Positions 18,396 to 28,572 are shown, counted from the stretch's first letter. The stretch is DNA of 64,000 bases from Sulfitobacter sp. S223 (GCF_025143825.1 NZ_CP083560.1:1364001-1428000); one strand, 5' to 3'. Notes: generated from the letters alone by a model not told the origin. Numbers and translations are program-made.

Positions 18396-19382
18396 TTAGC
18401 CGAGGCTGACGCTTGCCGCGCTCTCGGGAAGCTCTTCGTTAAACAGGCGCTGGTAGAATTCCGCGACTGTCTGACGCTCAAGTTCGTCACATTTGTTGAG
18501 AAAGCTCAGCCGGAAGGCATAGCCGACATTGCGGAAGATCTCGGCGTTCTGGGCCCATGCAATCACGGTCCGCGGGGACATAACGGTAGAAAGATCACCG
18601 TTCATGAAAGCGGTCCGCGTAAGGTCAGCCACGGTAACCATCTGTTTGATCGTCTTGCGGCCTTCGGCAGAATTGAAGTGCGGGTTCTTGGCCAGAACGA
18701 TCGCAGTTTCCGCATCAATGCTCAGATAGTTGAGCGTCGCAACCAGCGACCAACGGTCCATCTGGCCTTGGTTGATCTGTTGTGTGCCGTGGTAAAGGCC
18801 CGTCGTGTCACCCAAACCAACTGTGTTCGCTGTCGCGAAGATACGGAAGTAAGGGTGCGGCGTGATAACCTTGTTCTGGTCAAGCAGGGTAAGCTTGCCG
18901 TCTACTTCCAGAACACGCTGAATCACGAACATCACATCTGCACGGCCCGCATCGTATTCGTCGAATACAATCGCTGTTGGTGTGCGAAGTGCCCAAGGCA
19001 GAATGCCTTCCTGGAAATCAGTGACCTGCTTGCCGTCTACCAGTTTGATCGCGTCTTTACCGATCAGGTCGATCCGGCTGATGTGGCTGTCGAGGTTGAC
19101 GCGCACAGTGGGCCAGTTCAGGCGGCTTGCCACCTGTTCGATGTGGGTTGATTTGCCCGTACCGTGATAGCCTTGCACCATAACACGACGGTTGTGCGAA
19201 AAGCCTGCCAAGATGGCCAGCGTGGTGTCAGCATCAAATTTATAGGTGCTGTCCAGATCAGGCACCCGGTCGGTACGATCAGCAAAACCCTTTACGACCA
19301 TGTCTGTGTCGATGCCGAAAACCTCACGCACCGAGATATCCTTGGTGGGGGTTGCGTTGAGGTCCAGTCCGCCGTCAGCCAT
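18396..19382 (-). CDS. cobS: cobaltochelatase subunit CobS
   Basis: CobS is the AAA+ ATPase that drives cobalt chelation with CobT and CobN. From the ATG at 19382 it has 328 residues, matching the family length; an in-frame ATG 19 codons upstream is unlikely. Walker A is [15 protein letters not shown] near residue 94, Walker [17 protein letters not shown] near residue 140, sensor-1 region [16 protein letters not shown] near residue 187, and the arginine-finger region SVSLG-terminal helices follow. The N-terminal [11 protein letters not shown] is typical of CobS. It and cobT are both leftward but about 650 bases apart, with a terminator and an opposite-strand gene between, so they are probably separate transcripts. 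Confidence 0.96.
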   Translation of the reverse strand: MADGGLDLNATPTKDISVREVFGIDTDMVVKGFADRTDRVPDLDSTYKFDADTTLAILAGFSHNRRVMVQGYHGTGKSTHIEQVASRLNWPTVRVNLDSHISRIDLIGKDAIKLVDGKQVTDFQEGILPWALRTPTAIVFDEYDAGRADVMFVIQRVLEVDGKLTLLDQNKVITPHPYFRIFATANTVGLGDTTGLYHGTQQINQGQMDRWSLVATLNYLSIDAETAIVLAKNPHFNSAEGRKTIKQMVTVADLTRTAFMNGDLSTVMSPRTVIAWAQNAEIFRNVGYAFRLSFLNKCDELERQTVAEFYQRLFNEELPESAASVSLG

Positions 19383-19683
19383 GTCTAATAATCCTAATAC
19401 TATTGCCCGCGCGGGGCCGCCTTGTGTTGGGTGCAACATATCGCGCGCAGGTTCAAGGGAAAGACCTAAATTCGCGCCGTTAAGCTTGGCAATTCGGCAT
19501 GCTGACCGAAACAGCAGTAAGCTATTGTTCGAAAAGCATTCAATGCGTTGAAACAGGCAGAGGGGAAACTTCGTCAGAAGTGATCACACTCCGTTCTGCG
19601 CCGTAACGTCACACACCTGTGATCTTGGCTGTACTATTGCCCCCGCCGGGCGTTTGATCTGGCCCGGCAGGGGGGGAGCCAAT
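19383..19683. other. intergenic region between cobS and the J-domain gene
   Basis: 301 bases without a gene. It should hold the cobS promoter on the - strand. It contains an inverted repeat GATCACA (19582-19588) ... TGTGATC (19618-19624), the first half being part of a palindrome GTGATCAC, and a strong GC hairpin directly after the J-domain stop: CCCCCGCCGGGC (19640-19651) pairing with GCCCGGCAGGGGG (19662-19674). The hairpin has no T-run on either strand, so if it ends the J-domain transcript it is not a standard intrinsic terminator. Confidence 0.5.
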
Positions 19684-20310
19684 TTAGTCTTTGAAGTTAC
19701 GGCTGGATTTGAGCTGGTCCCAAGCCCAAACTACCAGTTGCAACTGCTCTTCCTGAGAGCGGTCCCCACCGTTCATATCGGGGTGAAGAACTTTGATCAG
19801 GCCTTTGTAAATCTTGCGGATTTCCGGTTTGGTCAGGTTGTCCTTCGCGTCCAGAACTTCCAGCGCGCGCTTTTCGGTGGGGGGCAGACGGCGCCCGGAT
19901 TGCGGGCCTTTGCCTGGGTTCTGTGTGGCATTTGCGCCCAAGACCTGATGCGGGTCCTCGATACCCAAGCGCGCCCAAGCGCGGGCTTCTGGATCGCTCA
20001 TGGGCTTTGTGGGCCGGTCCCACACTTTGTCTTCGGACAACTGGGCATTCATCTCGGCTTCTGTTGTGCCGTGGAAGAAGTTCCACTTTGTATTGTATTC
20101 GCGCACATGCTGCTGGCAAAACCAGAAATAGTCATCCAGCACGTCAGGCGCTTTGGGGGCGCGATATTTCCCTGCCTCTTCACATCCATCATGATCACAG
20201 ACGCGCGTAGACGTCTCGGACGCGCCAGACATACCGCGTCGGCCGCGCGGATTCTTCTTCTTGGCGGAAGAGACAGACATATCAAAACCAAAGGGATCGT
20301 TCTTTTGCAT
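19684..20310 (-). CDS. C-terminal J-domain protein with a putative Zn site
   Basis: A DnaJ-class co-chaperone partner for DnaK, 208 residues from the ATG at 20310. The J domain is at the C-terminus (about 145-205): RALEVLDAKDNLTKPEIRKI, then the diagnostic HPD in LIKVLHPDMNGGD. The N-terminal half is not a standard DnaJ layout; it has VCDHDGCEEAGKY and FWFCQQHVREYN, giving CX4C...CX2H, which could bind zinc. This arrangement next to cobS is one I know from alphaproteobacteria, though the function there is unknown. The ATG follows AAGGTG; an in-frame ATG ten codons upstream is less likely. The HPD supports a DnaK-stimulating role. Confidence 0.88.
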   Translation of the reverse strand: MQKNDPFGFDMSVSSAKKKNPRGRRGMSGASETSTRVCDHDGCEEAGKYRAPKAPDVLDDYFWFCQQHVREYNTKWNFFHGTTEAEMNAQLSEDKVWDRPTKPMSDPEARAWARLGIEDPHQVLGANATQNPGKGPQSGRRLPPTEKRALEVLDAKDNLTKPEIRKIYKGLIKVLHPDMNGGDRSQEEQLQLVVWAWDQLKSSRNFKD

Positions 20311-20405
20311 GGGTACACCTTTCCGACTCAAGGCGATCACTCTAAACGTGTGGCTGTCAGAAGGAAGGGGGCTGTGCGAAAAAAGTCACCCCCGTGGGAG
20401 GGTTT

Positions 20406-20663
20406 ATGCCTATCAAGAATGAGATCGAGACCGCGTTGCGTGCTGCCTTTGCGGTAGAGCAGTTGGAAGTGGCGGATGTAAGCGAAGCTCACCGCGGTCA
20501 TGCGGGGTTTCGTGAGGGCGGTGAGACGCATTTTGATGTGGCGATTACGGCACAGGATTTCGCGGGAATGAGCCGTTTGGCAAAACACCGCGCAGTGCAC
20601 AGCGCTTTGGGCGCGGATCTGATTGGCCGCATTCACGCATTGTCGTTGGATATCACGCCTTAA
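20406..20663 (+). CDS. bolA: BolA family protein
   Basis: A cytosolic protein of 85 residues from the ATG at 20406 (GGGAGG at 20396-20402). BolA proteins pair with monothiol glutaredoxins in iron-sulfur trafficking and sensing. It shows the family pattern: MPIKNEIETALRAAF helix, then LEVADVSEAHRGHAGFREGGETHFDV with the conserved His residues, then the helix SRLAKHRAVHSALGADLIGRIHALSL. The 3' end overlaps the convergent DUF4177 gene by four bases. It is divergent from the J-domain gene with 95 bases between, so the two may share a control region. Confidence 0.93.
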   Translation: MPIKNEIETALRAAFAVEQLEVADVSEAHRGHAGFREGGETHFDVAITAQDFAGMSRLAKHRAVHSALGADLIGRIHALSLDITP

Positions 20664-21148
20664 GGCTTCGAACTGTCGCCTTGTTCCACGTCATCACCCG
20701 TGGCGGGAGACGGCGTGCTGCCGCGCGCAAGGGCCAAAATGCTCAGCGAAGCGCCGATCGAACTGTTGACCTCGGTGTCCTCGACACCGTTATCGGTCAG
20801 CGGTTCCGATCCTCCATTCGATGTTTCAGGTGAAACTTCAAGGGGGGCATCGGCGTCGGTAACATCTTCTTCCGGTGCGGGCAGAAGCTCTGGCTGGAAA
20901 TCTGCCGCGTCATCGGTGCGCAAGCGGCGAAAGATCAACACATTGCGCCACTCTGTCGTGGTCCCCGTGATGCCGGCGCGTTCAACTGATGGCAACGTCT
21001 CGGCGCGTTGGTATTCCCAGCCATAACCCGCCATGCCATTCATAAGCTCTTGGATCGCGAATGAAAACCGAGCTTCGGCGCCACGTACGCCTTTGCCTTT
21101 GATCCCCTTGGACGGGGCTGGAACGACTTTGTATTCATAACGGGGCAT
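20660..21148 (-). CDS. DUF4177-type protein with acidic tail
   Basis: 162 residues from the ATG at 21148. The N-terminal ~70 residues (MPRYEYKVVPAPSKG, RFSFAIQELMNGMAGYGWEYQRAETLP) match the short DUF4177 pattern, where a YEYKVV strand is followed by a helix and G-W-E/Y. The C-terminal ~85 residues are low-complexity and acidic (PAPEEDVTDADAPLEV, GGSEPLTDNGVEDTEV), probably disordered. There is no signal peptide or membrane helix. Function is unknown. The frame upstream to 21241 is open but lacks a good start. It ends inside bolA by four bases. Confidence 0.75.
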   Translation of the reverse strand: MPRYEYKVVPAPSKGIKGKGVRGAEARFSFAIQELMNGMAGYGWEYQRAETLPSVERAGITGTTTEWRNVLIFRRLRTDDAADFQPELLPAPEEDVTDADAPLEVSPETSNGGSEPLTDNGVEDTEVNSSIGASLSILALARGSTPSPATGDDVEQGDSSKP

Positions 21149-21469
21149 GGCAGAATTCCGATCTGAGTTGCGTCGTTTTAGCGCGCGGAACACAGAAAGG
21201 AAACAGGGCCTACGGGCGGCGTCATTTAACGTACACCGCAAACACTGGGCGTACCGTTTCCAGGGCTGCTGTTAGGCATTTTTCTTGGGCAGAATGCAGG
21301 CGTGTCGTTGTTCCGCCCAAGGGCGGTATTCGGTGTGATAAATAGGATCGAAGTCTCGTTGCATTCGTACCATGACGGCCGTGATCGCATCATTATTAGC
21401 TATCAGCTGTACCTCCCTATCCTAATGCTTAGGGGGGCATGAATACACCTGTTTCGGACGGTCAGCCTT
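21149..21469. other. intergenic region upstream of the DUF4177 gene
   Basis: 321 bases between two leftward genes. The only coding candidate is a 44-codon frame at 21272-21406 (listed separately). The rest, including the likely promoter of the DUF4177 gene near 21150-21270, shows no clear feature. Confidence 0.4.
21272..21406 (-). CDS. possible 44-residue protein with CTG start
   Basis: A short frame that I do not recognise but that has some marks of a gene. On the - strand a strong AGGGAGGT is followed, five bases on, by a CTG at 21406; the frame then runs MIANNDAITAVMVRMQRDFD and YHTEYRPWAEQRHACILPKKNA to a TAA at 21272. The amino-acid composition is balanced and protein-like, unlike most chance frames here. 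Alternatives are starts at the internal ATGs (MVR or MQR), or no gene at all. It lies between the thioesterase and the DUF4177 gene on the same strand. Confidence is low because the start codon is rare. Confidence 0.3.
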   Translation of the reverse strand: MIANNDAITAVMVRMQRDFDPIYHTEYRPWAEQRHACILPKKNA

Positions 21470-21949
21470 CTACTTCCGCGGAATCCCGATTTTGCGCCCA
21501 ACGCGTTCGGGCAAAGGCAGATCCTTTTGGGCTTCTTTCATCGCGGCCATGTTGGCGAGGATGTCATTGGGCATCGGGGCCACGCGGGGTTTATCGCCGG
21601 ATTGATCGACGTGGAGGGTGAGCGCTTCGCCTGTTGCGGCCAGCCAGCCGTCGCTGTGCCACAGCTCTTGAAAGACATGAAAGCGTTTGGCGTCATAGTC
21701 GATCAGGTGGAAGGTGGAGGTGACCAGATCGCCTTCGTGCAATTCACGGACATAGCAGATGTGGAATTCTGCCACGTAAGTCGTGCATCCGGTGCGGTCG
21801 CGGTAATCGGGGCCAAAGCCCAACAGCGGATAGGCCTGATCCGCCGATTGATCCATCAGAACGGAATAATAGGCCATGTTGAGGTGGCCGTTATAGTCGA
21901 TCCATTCGGGCAGGACGGTGAGCGGTGTTGAGCGAAATATATCTGTCAT
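21470..21949 (-). CDS. hotdog-fold thioesterase family protein
   Basis: A 159-residue acyl-CoA thioesterase-like protein of the 4HBT hotdog fold. It carries PEWIDYNGHLNMAYYSVLMD near residue 14, where D and N-G-H-L-N-M form the active-site/helix start motif, then FHICYVRELHEGDLVTSTF and FHVFQELWHSDGWLAATGEA. It resembles the thioesterases often found with carnitine dehydrogenase, but no such gene is nearby, so the substrate is unknown. It is cytosolic. The ATG at 21949 gives the usual compact N-terminus. The gene is leftward, with 325 bases of non-coding sequence upstream. Confidence 0.85.
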   Translation of the reverse strand: MTDIFRSTPLTVLPEWIDYNGHLNMAYYSVLMDQSADQAYPLLGFGPDYRDRTGCTTYVAEFHICYVRELHEGDLVTSTFHLIDYDAKRFHVFQELWHSDGWLAATGEALTLHVDQSGDKPRVAPMPNDILANMAAMKEAQKDLPLPERVGRKIGIPRK

Positions 21950-22332
21950 GGCGCGACGTTAGCATGGGGCAGAGCCATGAGCGAGTTCGTATTTGAATGC
22001 ACGTGGGGGACCGAATGACTGGTGTGAGCGGCTATTCCCTGAGCTGAAGCGCCTGTTTGTATGCACGAGAGCACAAGCACATCAGGCCGTGGTTCCAGTC
22101 CGATTGACGCTATAGAACATCAGCTGCCGCGATGTTTGTGGGGATGGGCCAGCCGGCAAAGGGATCAACGACACAACCGAATTGAGCCAATCTGTCTGGG
22201 GTGAAGATCGCTCAATGGCCTCCAATCGACCGAAGCCCTACTTGTTTAATTTCCGCATTCGGGTAGCGTGGTACAGTGTTATTCAAGGACGCGAACCATG
22301 AAATTACGGTGCGGAAATGCGGGTGTTCTAGT
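21950..22332. other. intergenic region upstream of the histidine kinase
   Basis: About 383 bases between the divergent thioesterase and the histidine kinase. No gene of normal size is supported. The last 35 bases hold a 12-codon frame with its own AAGGA ribosome site (see the next entry). The remainder should contain both promoters; I could not assign them. Confidence 0.4.
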
Positions 22333-22336
22333 TTGA
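22298..22336 (+). CDS. possible 12-residue leader peptide before the kinase
   Basis: An ATG at 22298, preceded by AAGGACGCGAACC, opens a frame coding [12 protein letters not shown] that stops with TGA at 22334-22336. The TGA overlaps the probable TTG start of the kinase (TTGA). The kinase start itself has no evident ribosome site, so translation could be coupled to this leader. It is equally possible that the leader is a chance frame. Confidence 0.3.
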   Translation: MKLRCGNAGVLV

Positions 22337-25011
22337 CGCAAGAGCCCCGAATTGACAGCATAGAACAGGCCGAGCTTCTTGTTGAAGAGCTGCGTCTAAA
22401 TGAGGAACGGTTTCGTGATTTCGCTGAATCCGGATCGGATTGGTTTTTTGAGCTCGACAGTGAATTAAGGTTCTCGTTCGTTTCTGACCAAGTAAAGCAA
22501 GTGACTAGCGTCGCGCCGGACAGCGTTCTTGGCAAGTCGATTAACGATTTTTCCATCAACAATCGGCTCGCATCAGAATCCCACCTGTTTAGCGACAATT
22601 CAGCCAGAATGTTGGCCCGTGAGGACTGGAAGGATTTTACGTTTACGTTTGTCCGCGACGATGGTGAACACCGCAGGCTTACAACCAGCGCCAAAGCGTT
22701 CACGGACAAGAACGGAGACTTTGCCGGTTACCGCGGTATCGGGCGTGACGTTACCGATCAGGTGAAAAAGGAAAACCGTCTTCAGTCATTGGCCCAGATC
22801 GTTGAAGAAACGATCAACGAAATCCATGTGTGGGATGCAACAACTTTCCGGCTTCTCGATGCTAACAAGTCTGCAAGAGAAAACCTGGGCTATACGATTG
22901 ATGAAATGAAGCACCGGTTGCCGAAGGATTTTGTGCAAGGCATCAATAATGAAAGCGTCAAAGATTTATTGGGGCCATTGCTGGATGGAAGTGTCGATCG
23001 CCAAATTATCGAAACCGCCCAGATAAGAAAGGATGGGTCGACATATCCGGTCCGCACGCAGTTACAGTACATGCCGTCACAAACACCGCCCGTGTTTGTT
23101 GCTATGGCACAGGACGTCAGCAAATTATCGCAAGCTGAAAACGAGGCCAAACAGTTTGCTCAGATTGTCGAAACGTCGCTTAATGAAATTTACATTTTCG
23201 ATGCGAAAACGCTGAAATTCATTCATGTGAATTTTGGTACCCGCCATAACATGGGGTACTCCTACGAAGAATTCTGCAACATGACCCCCGTCGACATCAA
23301 GCCGGAGATGACGACGGGGCAGTTTAACAGGATTGTCGAACCCCTGAGAAACGGGAAAGAGCAACGTCTGGTATTCGAAACCGTACACCAAAGAAAAGAC
23401 GGCTCTACCTATCCTGTCGAAGTGCAGTTGCAGCTTGTTCAATTGGCGACAGGGTCGGTTTTTGTTGCCATCATTCAGGATATCACGGAGCGGCAGTACC
23501 AAACGGAAGCCTTAAAGTTGCGCGACCGTGCCATCGCCGAAGTAGAGACAGGAATCCTGATTACGGATGCCGGCCAGCTCGACAATCCGATCATCTATGC
23601 CAACAAAGCCATGGAGCGGATGACAGGGTATTCAATGGAAGAAATGTTGGGCCGGAACCCACGGTTTCTCCAAGGCGATGATCGTGATCAGCCGGGGCTC
23701 AAGCGTATCCGGGCTGGTATCCGCGATGCAGTTCCGGTCCGCGAGACGCTCAACAACTATAGTAAGGACGGATCGCGTTCGATTGTCGAGGTTACCATCT
23801 CGCCAGTCCGAGACGAGAAAGGCAATGTGTCTCATTTTATCGGCGCGCAATCCGATCTAACCGAAAAATTCCACACGGAAGAACGGCTTCGTCAGTCACA
23901 AAAAATGGAAGCCATCGGACAGCTAACCGGTGGTGTTGCCCATGATTTCAATAACCTGCTGACAGTCGTATTGGGGAATTGTGAATTGTTGGCTGATCGC
24001 GTCCGTGGTGATGACTTTGCATTGGACCTTTTAAGCGAGGCGATGGGGGCGACAGAAGCAGGCGCAAGCCTGACGAAACAGCTCTTGTCATTTGCGCGCC
24101 AATCACCTCTTCAGCCAAAAGTGCTGGACCTGAACGATCTGGTTGAAGGTCTGTCTGAAATGCTGGTCCGTTCACTCGGTGAAACTGTGACGCTCAGCAA
24201 GAAACTGGCGTCTGATCTGGGAAAGACGCTTGCCGACCCGGGACAAACCAAAAGCGCGCTGCTTAATCTGGCGCTAAACGCGCGCGACGCGATGCCAGAT
24301 GGAGGTTGTCTGACCATCGAAACCAAAAACATAGGCATTCATAATGCGGAGATCATCCAAAGCTATGGTATTGAGCCCGGCCAATACGTGCGGTTGACGG
24401 TTTCCGATAACGGTATGGGCATGTCCGTGGACACACGATCAAAAGCTATCGATCCGTTCTTCACGACCAAAGAACAAGGCAAAGGCACGGGCCTCGGGCT
24501 GAGCATGGTTCACGGTTTCGCCAAGCAGTCCGGTGGACACCTCGACATCTACAGTGAATTTGGACATGGCACCTCGGTAAGCCTGTTCCTCCCTGTTGCC
24601 GATACAGGGAAAACTGAATGCGCGACCTCCGATGAAGACGGGAACGCCGACATTGGCGGCCGTCAGACGGTACTGGTTGTCGAAGATGATGCCCGGGTCC
24701 GCAGGATCACTGTCGCCAGATTGGAACAGCTCGCCTACCAGGTTGTTGAAACCGAAAGCGGGCAGGAGGCACTCGATGTTCTGGCTGAACGGCAGGATAT
24801 CGATGTGGTCTTTACCGATATGATCATGCCCGGCGGTATGACAGGCGCTGAACTTCTTGTTCAGGTTAAAGCGTTATACCCGCAAATAAAGCAAATCATT
24901 ACATCAGGATATGCCGAGGACGGTGCAATCCCAAACGGTAAAACGCCGTTCCTACGAAAGCCGTATTCCCTGACCGAAATGTCAAAAGTGTTTCGTGAGC
25001 TATTGGGTTAG
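22333..25011 (+). CDS. hybrid histidine kinase with four PAS domains, one LOV-like
   Basis: A soluble sensor kinase of 892 residues from the TTG at 22333 (a GTG at 22276 in frame would add 19). Domains in order: PAS1 about 23-135, PAS2 about 150-260, PAS3 about 275-385, PAS4 about 398-512, HisKA about 526-590 with phospho-acceptor His537 in [11 protein letters not shown], HATPase about 630-755 ([12 protein letters not shown]-box, [21 protein letters not shown]), and a receiver domain about 775-890 with Asp829 in [10 protein letters not shown]. No membrane helix is present. PAS4 carries [19 protein letters not shown] and [11 protein letters not shown], very like LOV photosensor domains, but the flavin-adduct cysteine of GRNCRFLQ is Pro443. 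So a blue-light cysteinyl adduct is not possible; redox or flavin sensing without adduct remains possible. No partner regulator lies beside it. Confidence 0.92.
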   Translation: MTQEPRIDSIEQAELLVEELRLNEERFRDFAESGSDWFFELDSELRFSFVSDQVKQVTSVAPDSVLGKSINDFSINNRLASESHLFSDNSARMLAREDWKDFTFTFVRDDGEHRRLTTSAKAFTDKNGDFAGYRGIGRDVTDQVKKENRLQSLAQIVEETINEIHVWDATTFRLLDANKSARENLGYTIDEMKHRLPKDFVQGINNESVKDLLGPLLDGSVDRQIIETAQIRKDGSTYPVRTQLQYMPSQTPPVFVAMAQDVSKLSQAENEAKQFAQIVETSLNEIYIFDAKTLKFIHVNFGTRHNMGYSYEEFCNMTPVDIKPEMTTGQFNRIVEPLRNGKEQRLVFETVHQRKDGSTYPVEVQLQLVQLATGSVFVAIIQDITERQYQTEALKLRDRAIAEVETGILITDAGQLDNPIIYANKAMERMTGYSMEEMLGRNPRFLQGDDRDQPGLKRIRAGIRDAVPVRETLNNYSKDGSRSIVEVTISPVRDEKGNVSHFIGAQSDLTEKFHTEERLRQSQKMEAIGQLTGGVAHDFNNLLTVVLGNCELLADRVRGDDFALDLLSEAMGATEAGASLTKQLLSFARQSPLQPKVLDLNDLVEGLSEMLVRSLGETVTLSKKLASDLGKTLADPGQTKSALLNLALNARDAMPDGGCLTIETKNIGIHNAEIIQSYGIEPGQYVRLTVSDNGMGMSVDTRSKAIDPFFTTKEQGKGTGLGLSMVHGFAKQSGGHLDIYSEFGHGTSVSLFLPVADTGKTECATSDEDGNADIGGRQTVLVVEDDARVRRITVARLEQLAYQVVETESGQEALDVLAERQDIDVVFTDMIMPGGMTGAELLVQVKALYPQIKQIITSGYAEDGAIPNGKTPFLRKPYSLTEMSKVFRELLG

Positions 25012-25085
25012 CTGAAGGGGAAGCTTTCGTTGCGCAAGTGACTTGTGGCTGCACCCGAATTCAGCAAAAGCCGATCTTTGAGCCG

Positions 25086-25122
25086 CAGTGCGCAGATATT
25101 GTCCTGCGCACTGCCGTTTTCT
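25086..25122 (+). terminator. intrinsic terminator after the histidine kinase
   Basis: A perfect ten-base-pair stem, CAGTGCGCAG (25086-25095) with CTGCGCACTG (25104-25113), loop ATATTGTC, is followed by CCGTTTTCT. The T-run is short but the stem is strong, and it lies between the convergent kinase and gatB genes. Confidence 0.82.
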
Positions 25123-25127
25123 GAGTA

Positions 25128-26639
<1,512 letters not shown>

Positions 26640-26759
26640 GGGAAGCGCCTTTCGCTGTCTGTTGGTCAGGGTTTAGCGGGAGGCGTTGGAGGGAGCAAGA
26701 GGGGAGGAGGAATGCCACCTGACCTTGTTCGGCTGGAGCATCACAAAAGGATAAAGCCG

Positions 26760-26953
26760 CAACTTTCTGAGTCCTATTGTACAGAATGGCCTAGAGCCGA
26801 CTGGCGGGATCAAACAACACGGCGCTAGACGCACCTTGGATATCACCGGATGAAGGAAATTACCGAACGCTAATCGGTTTCCGCGCTGGCAGGCTTGATT
26901 GTCTACGCCAGGCAGCATTTGCGGAGCGCTGGGAAATGAGCGCTCCGCTTTTT
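26760..26953 (+). ncRNA. candidate small RNA ending in an intrinsic terminator
   Basis: The region ends in GCGGAGCGCT (26921-26930) pairing with AGCGCTCCGC (26939-26948) and TTTTTG, a textbook terminator on the + strand, yet there is no + strand gene upstream: both neighbours run leftward. A possible promoter is TTGTTC (26725-26730), 17 bases, AGGATA (26748-26753), which would give an RNA of about 190 bases. Inside, CTGGC...GCCAG (about 26885-26912) could form another stem. A short coding transcript (38 codons from 26712) is an alternative. The 5' end is a guess. Confidence 0.35.
26921..26953 (+). terminator. intrinsic terminator on the + strand, no gene upstream
   Basis: Ten-base-pair stem GCGGAGCGCT/AGCGCTCCGC with loop GGGAAATG, followed by five T. 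Read on the - strand the stem is preceded by the T-run complement and followed by AAATG, so it would not terminate the leftward ligase gene, which ends only four bases away. Confidence 0.85.
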
Positions 26954-26956
26954 GTA

Positions 26957-28507
26957 TTATGCCAAGGCTTGGGCTTTCAGGACGCGGCGTAAAATCTTGC
27001 CGGACGCGGATTTGGGAATCTCATCTACGAATGTGACGCGGTGGACCTGTTTGTAGGTCGACAGCGTTTTGGCGAGATGCGCCTTGATATCCGCTTCTGA
27101 CGGGGCGGGATTGCCGGTGACCACGAAAGCAACCGGCAATTCGCCCGCTTCATCATCCGGCAAGCCGATGACGGCGGCGTCGACGATGCCGTCCATGCTA
27201 ACCAAAGTTGCCTCAAGCTCGGCTGGGGCGACTTGGAAGCCTTTGTATTTGATCAGTTCTTTCAGGCGGTCCACGATGAACATGTACCCTTCATCGTCGA
27301 TATAGGCGATGTCACCGGTTTTGAGCCAGCCATCTTCAGTCAGTGTTTCACGTGTGGCTTTCTCGTTGTTGAGATAGCCTTTCATAACTTGCGGGCCTTT
27401 AACCCAAAGTTCGCCTTCTTTGCCGGCTGGCAGGTCTTCACCGCTTTCCGGATCGACGATCCGACACAGTGTGCCGGGTAGGGCCGTTCCGGAGGAGCCG
27501 GATTTCGGCTTTGCCAGCGGTGTTGTGTGTGACACCGGCGACAGCTCGGTCATGCCGAAACCTTGCAAGGAAACACAGTTCAGTCGCTTTGCCACCGCGT
27601 CTGAGACTTCAGCGCCAAGCGGGGCCGCCCCAGAGAAAATCTGCTCGACAGAGGAGAGGTCATAATTGTCCACGATCGGATGTTTGGCCAGCGCGAGCGC
27701 CACCGGCGGCACGATCCACATGCGGCGGGCCTTATAATCCTGCGAGATTTGCAAAAACAGCTCCAGATCAAAGCGGGGCATGGTGACCAGCGCGCCGCCA
27801 CTCGCAAGGTGCACGTTCATCAATACGTTCATACCATAGATGTGAAAGAACGGCAGAAAGGCAGCGGCGACTTCGCCGGGCCGCACATCCCCGCCTTCAA
27901 TGACCTGATCCACATTCACCACCAGATTGCGATGGCTAAGGCGGACGCCTTTGGGCATGCCGGTTGTGCCGGAGGAATAGGGCAGAACAACCGGATGCTC
28001 ATCCAGATCTACCTGTGACTGTGCGTCCATAGGGGCACCGTAAAAAGCGGAAAGAGGTTCGACACCGTCTGCTTCGCCAATGACGATAACCTGCTGGCCT
28101 GCAGCATCTTTTGCGGCTTGCTGCGCGGTCTCAAGGAACATCGGGATGGTGATAAGGAGGTCGGCCGCGCTGTCGCGCAGCTGGTGCGCGACTTCGGAGG
28201 CGGTATATGTGGGGTTGATGGTGGTGATCGTGCCACCCGCCCATGCAACCGCGTGGAAAACAACGCAGTAATGCGGAATATTGGGCGACATCAGCGCCAC
28301 GGTCTTTCCTGCGCCCATACCGCGGGCGGTCAAACCACCGGCAAGTTGCTTGACCTGTGTCATGAAATCGGCGGCGGTCATGGAAGCGCCGCTCATCCCG
28401 TCAGTCAGGACAATAGCATCTGGCCGTGTTTCCAGGTTCTCAAATATCCGTTGTGTAATAGATTGATCACGCAGTGCAATATCTGCGGCAGTTGTCTGAT
28501 ATGTCAT
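26957..28507 (-). CDS. acyl-CoA synthetase of the 4-coumarate--CoA ligase type
   Basis: An adenylate-forming enzyme (ANL superfamily) that would activate an aryl or acyl carboxylate with ATP and CoA. The 516 residues carry all core motifs: the P-loop YSSGTTGMPKGVRLSHRN near residue 177, the A5 motif LQGFGMTELSPVSH near 318, the hinge region GWLKTGDIAYIDDEGYMF near 395, and the catalytic lysine motif IPKSASGKILRR at the C-terminus. Closest in pattern to plant-type 4-coumarate--CoA ligases and related bacterial enzymes, but the substrate cannot be told. No beta-oxidation or phenylpropanoid genes are adjacent. It is separated from the next leftward gene by 65 bases. Confidence 0.88.
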   Translation of the reverse strand: MTYQTTAADIALRDQSITQRIFENLETRPDAIVLTDGMSGASMTAADFMTQVKQLAGGLTARGMGAGKTVALMSPNIPHYCVVFHAVAWAGGTITTINPTYTASEVAHQLRDSAADLLITIPMFLETAQQAAKDAAGQQVIVIGEADGVEPLSAFYGAPMDAQSQVDLDEHPVVLPYSSGTTGMPKGVRLSHRNLVVNVDQVIEGGDVRPGEVAAAFLPFFHIYGMNVLMNVHLASGGALVTMPRFDLELFLQISQDYKARRMWIVPPVALALAKHPIVDNYDLSSVEQIFSGAAPLGAEVSDAVAKRLNCVSLQGFGMTELSPVSHTTPLAKPKSGSSGTALPGTLCRIVDPESGEDLPAGKEGELWVKGPQVMKGYLNNEKATRETLTEDGWLKTGDIAYIDDEGYMFIVDRLKELIKYKGFQVAPAELEATLVSMDGIVDAAVIGLPDDEAGELPVAFVVTGNPAPSEADIKAHLAKTLSTYKQVHRVTFVDEIPKSASGKILRRVLKAQALA

Positions 28508-28572
28508 GTTGGTATCTCCCTAGGAACGCAGCTTAGGCAGAGCCTGCGGGGCTGTCCAGAGGAGGTAGGAGG

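Larger units (their letters stand above)
26640..26956. other. gap between gatB and the ligase gene, with unexplained + strand terminator
   Basis: 317 bases upstream of gatB and downstream of the leftward ligase gene. It holds a 38-codon + strand frame (26712-26828, start after GGGGAGG, product beginning MPPDLVRLEHHKRIK) that I cannot recognise, a hairpin CTGGC/GCCAG near 26885-26912, and a strong + strand terminator at 26921-26953. The gatB promoter should lie on the - strand close to 26640. Confidence 0.5.

Noticed and set aside
22212..22709. A 165-codon - strand frame at the start of the histidine kinase
   Set aside because: Serine/arginine-rich shadow of the first PAS domain with no ribosome site or family pattern.
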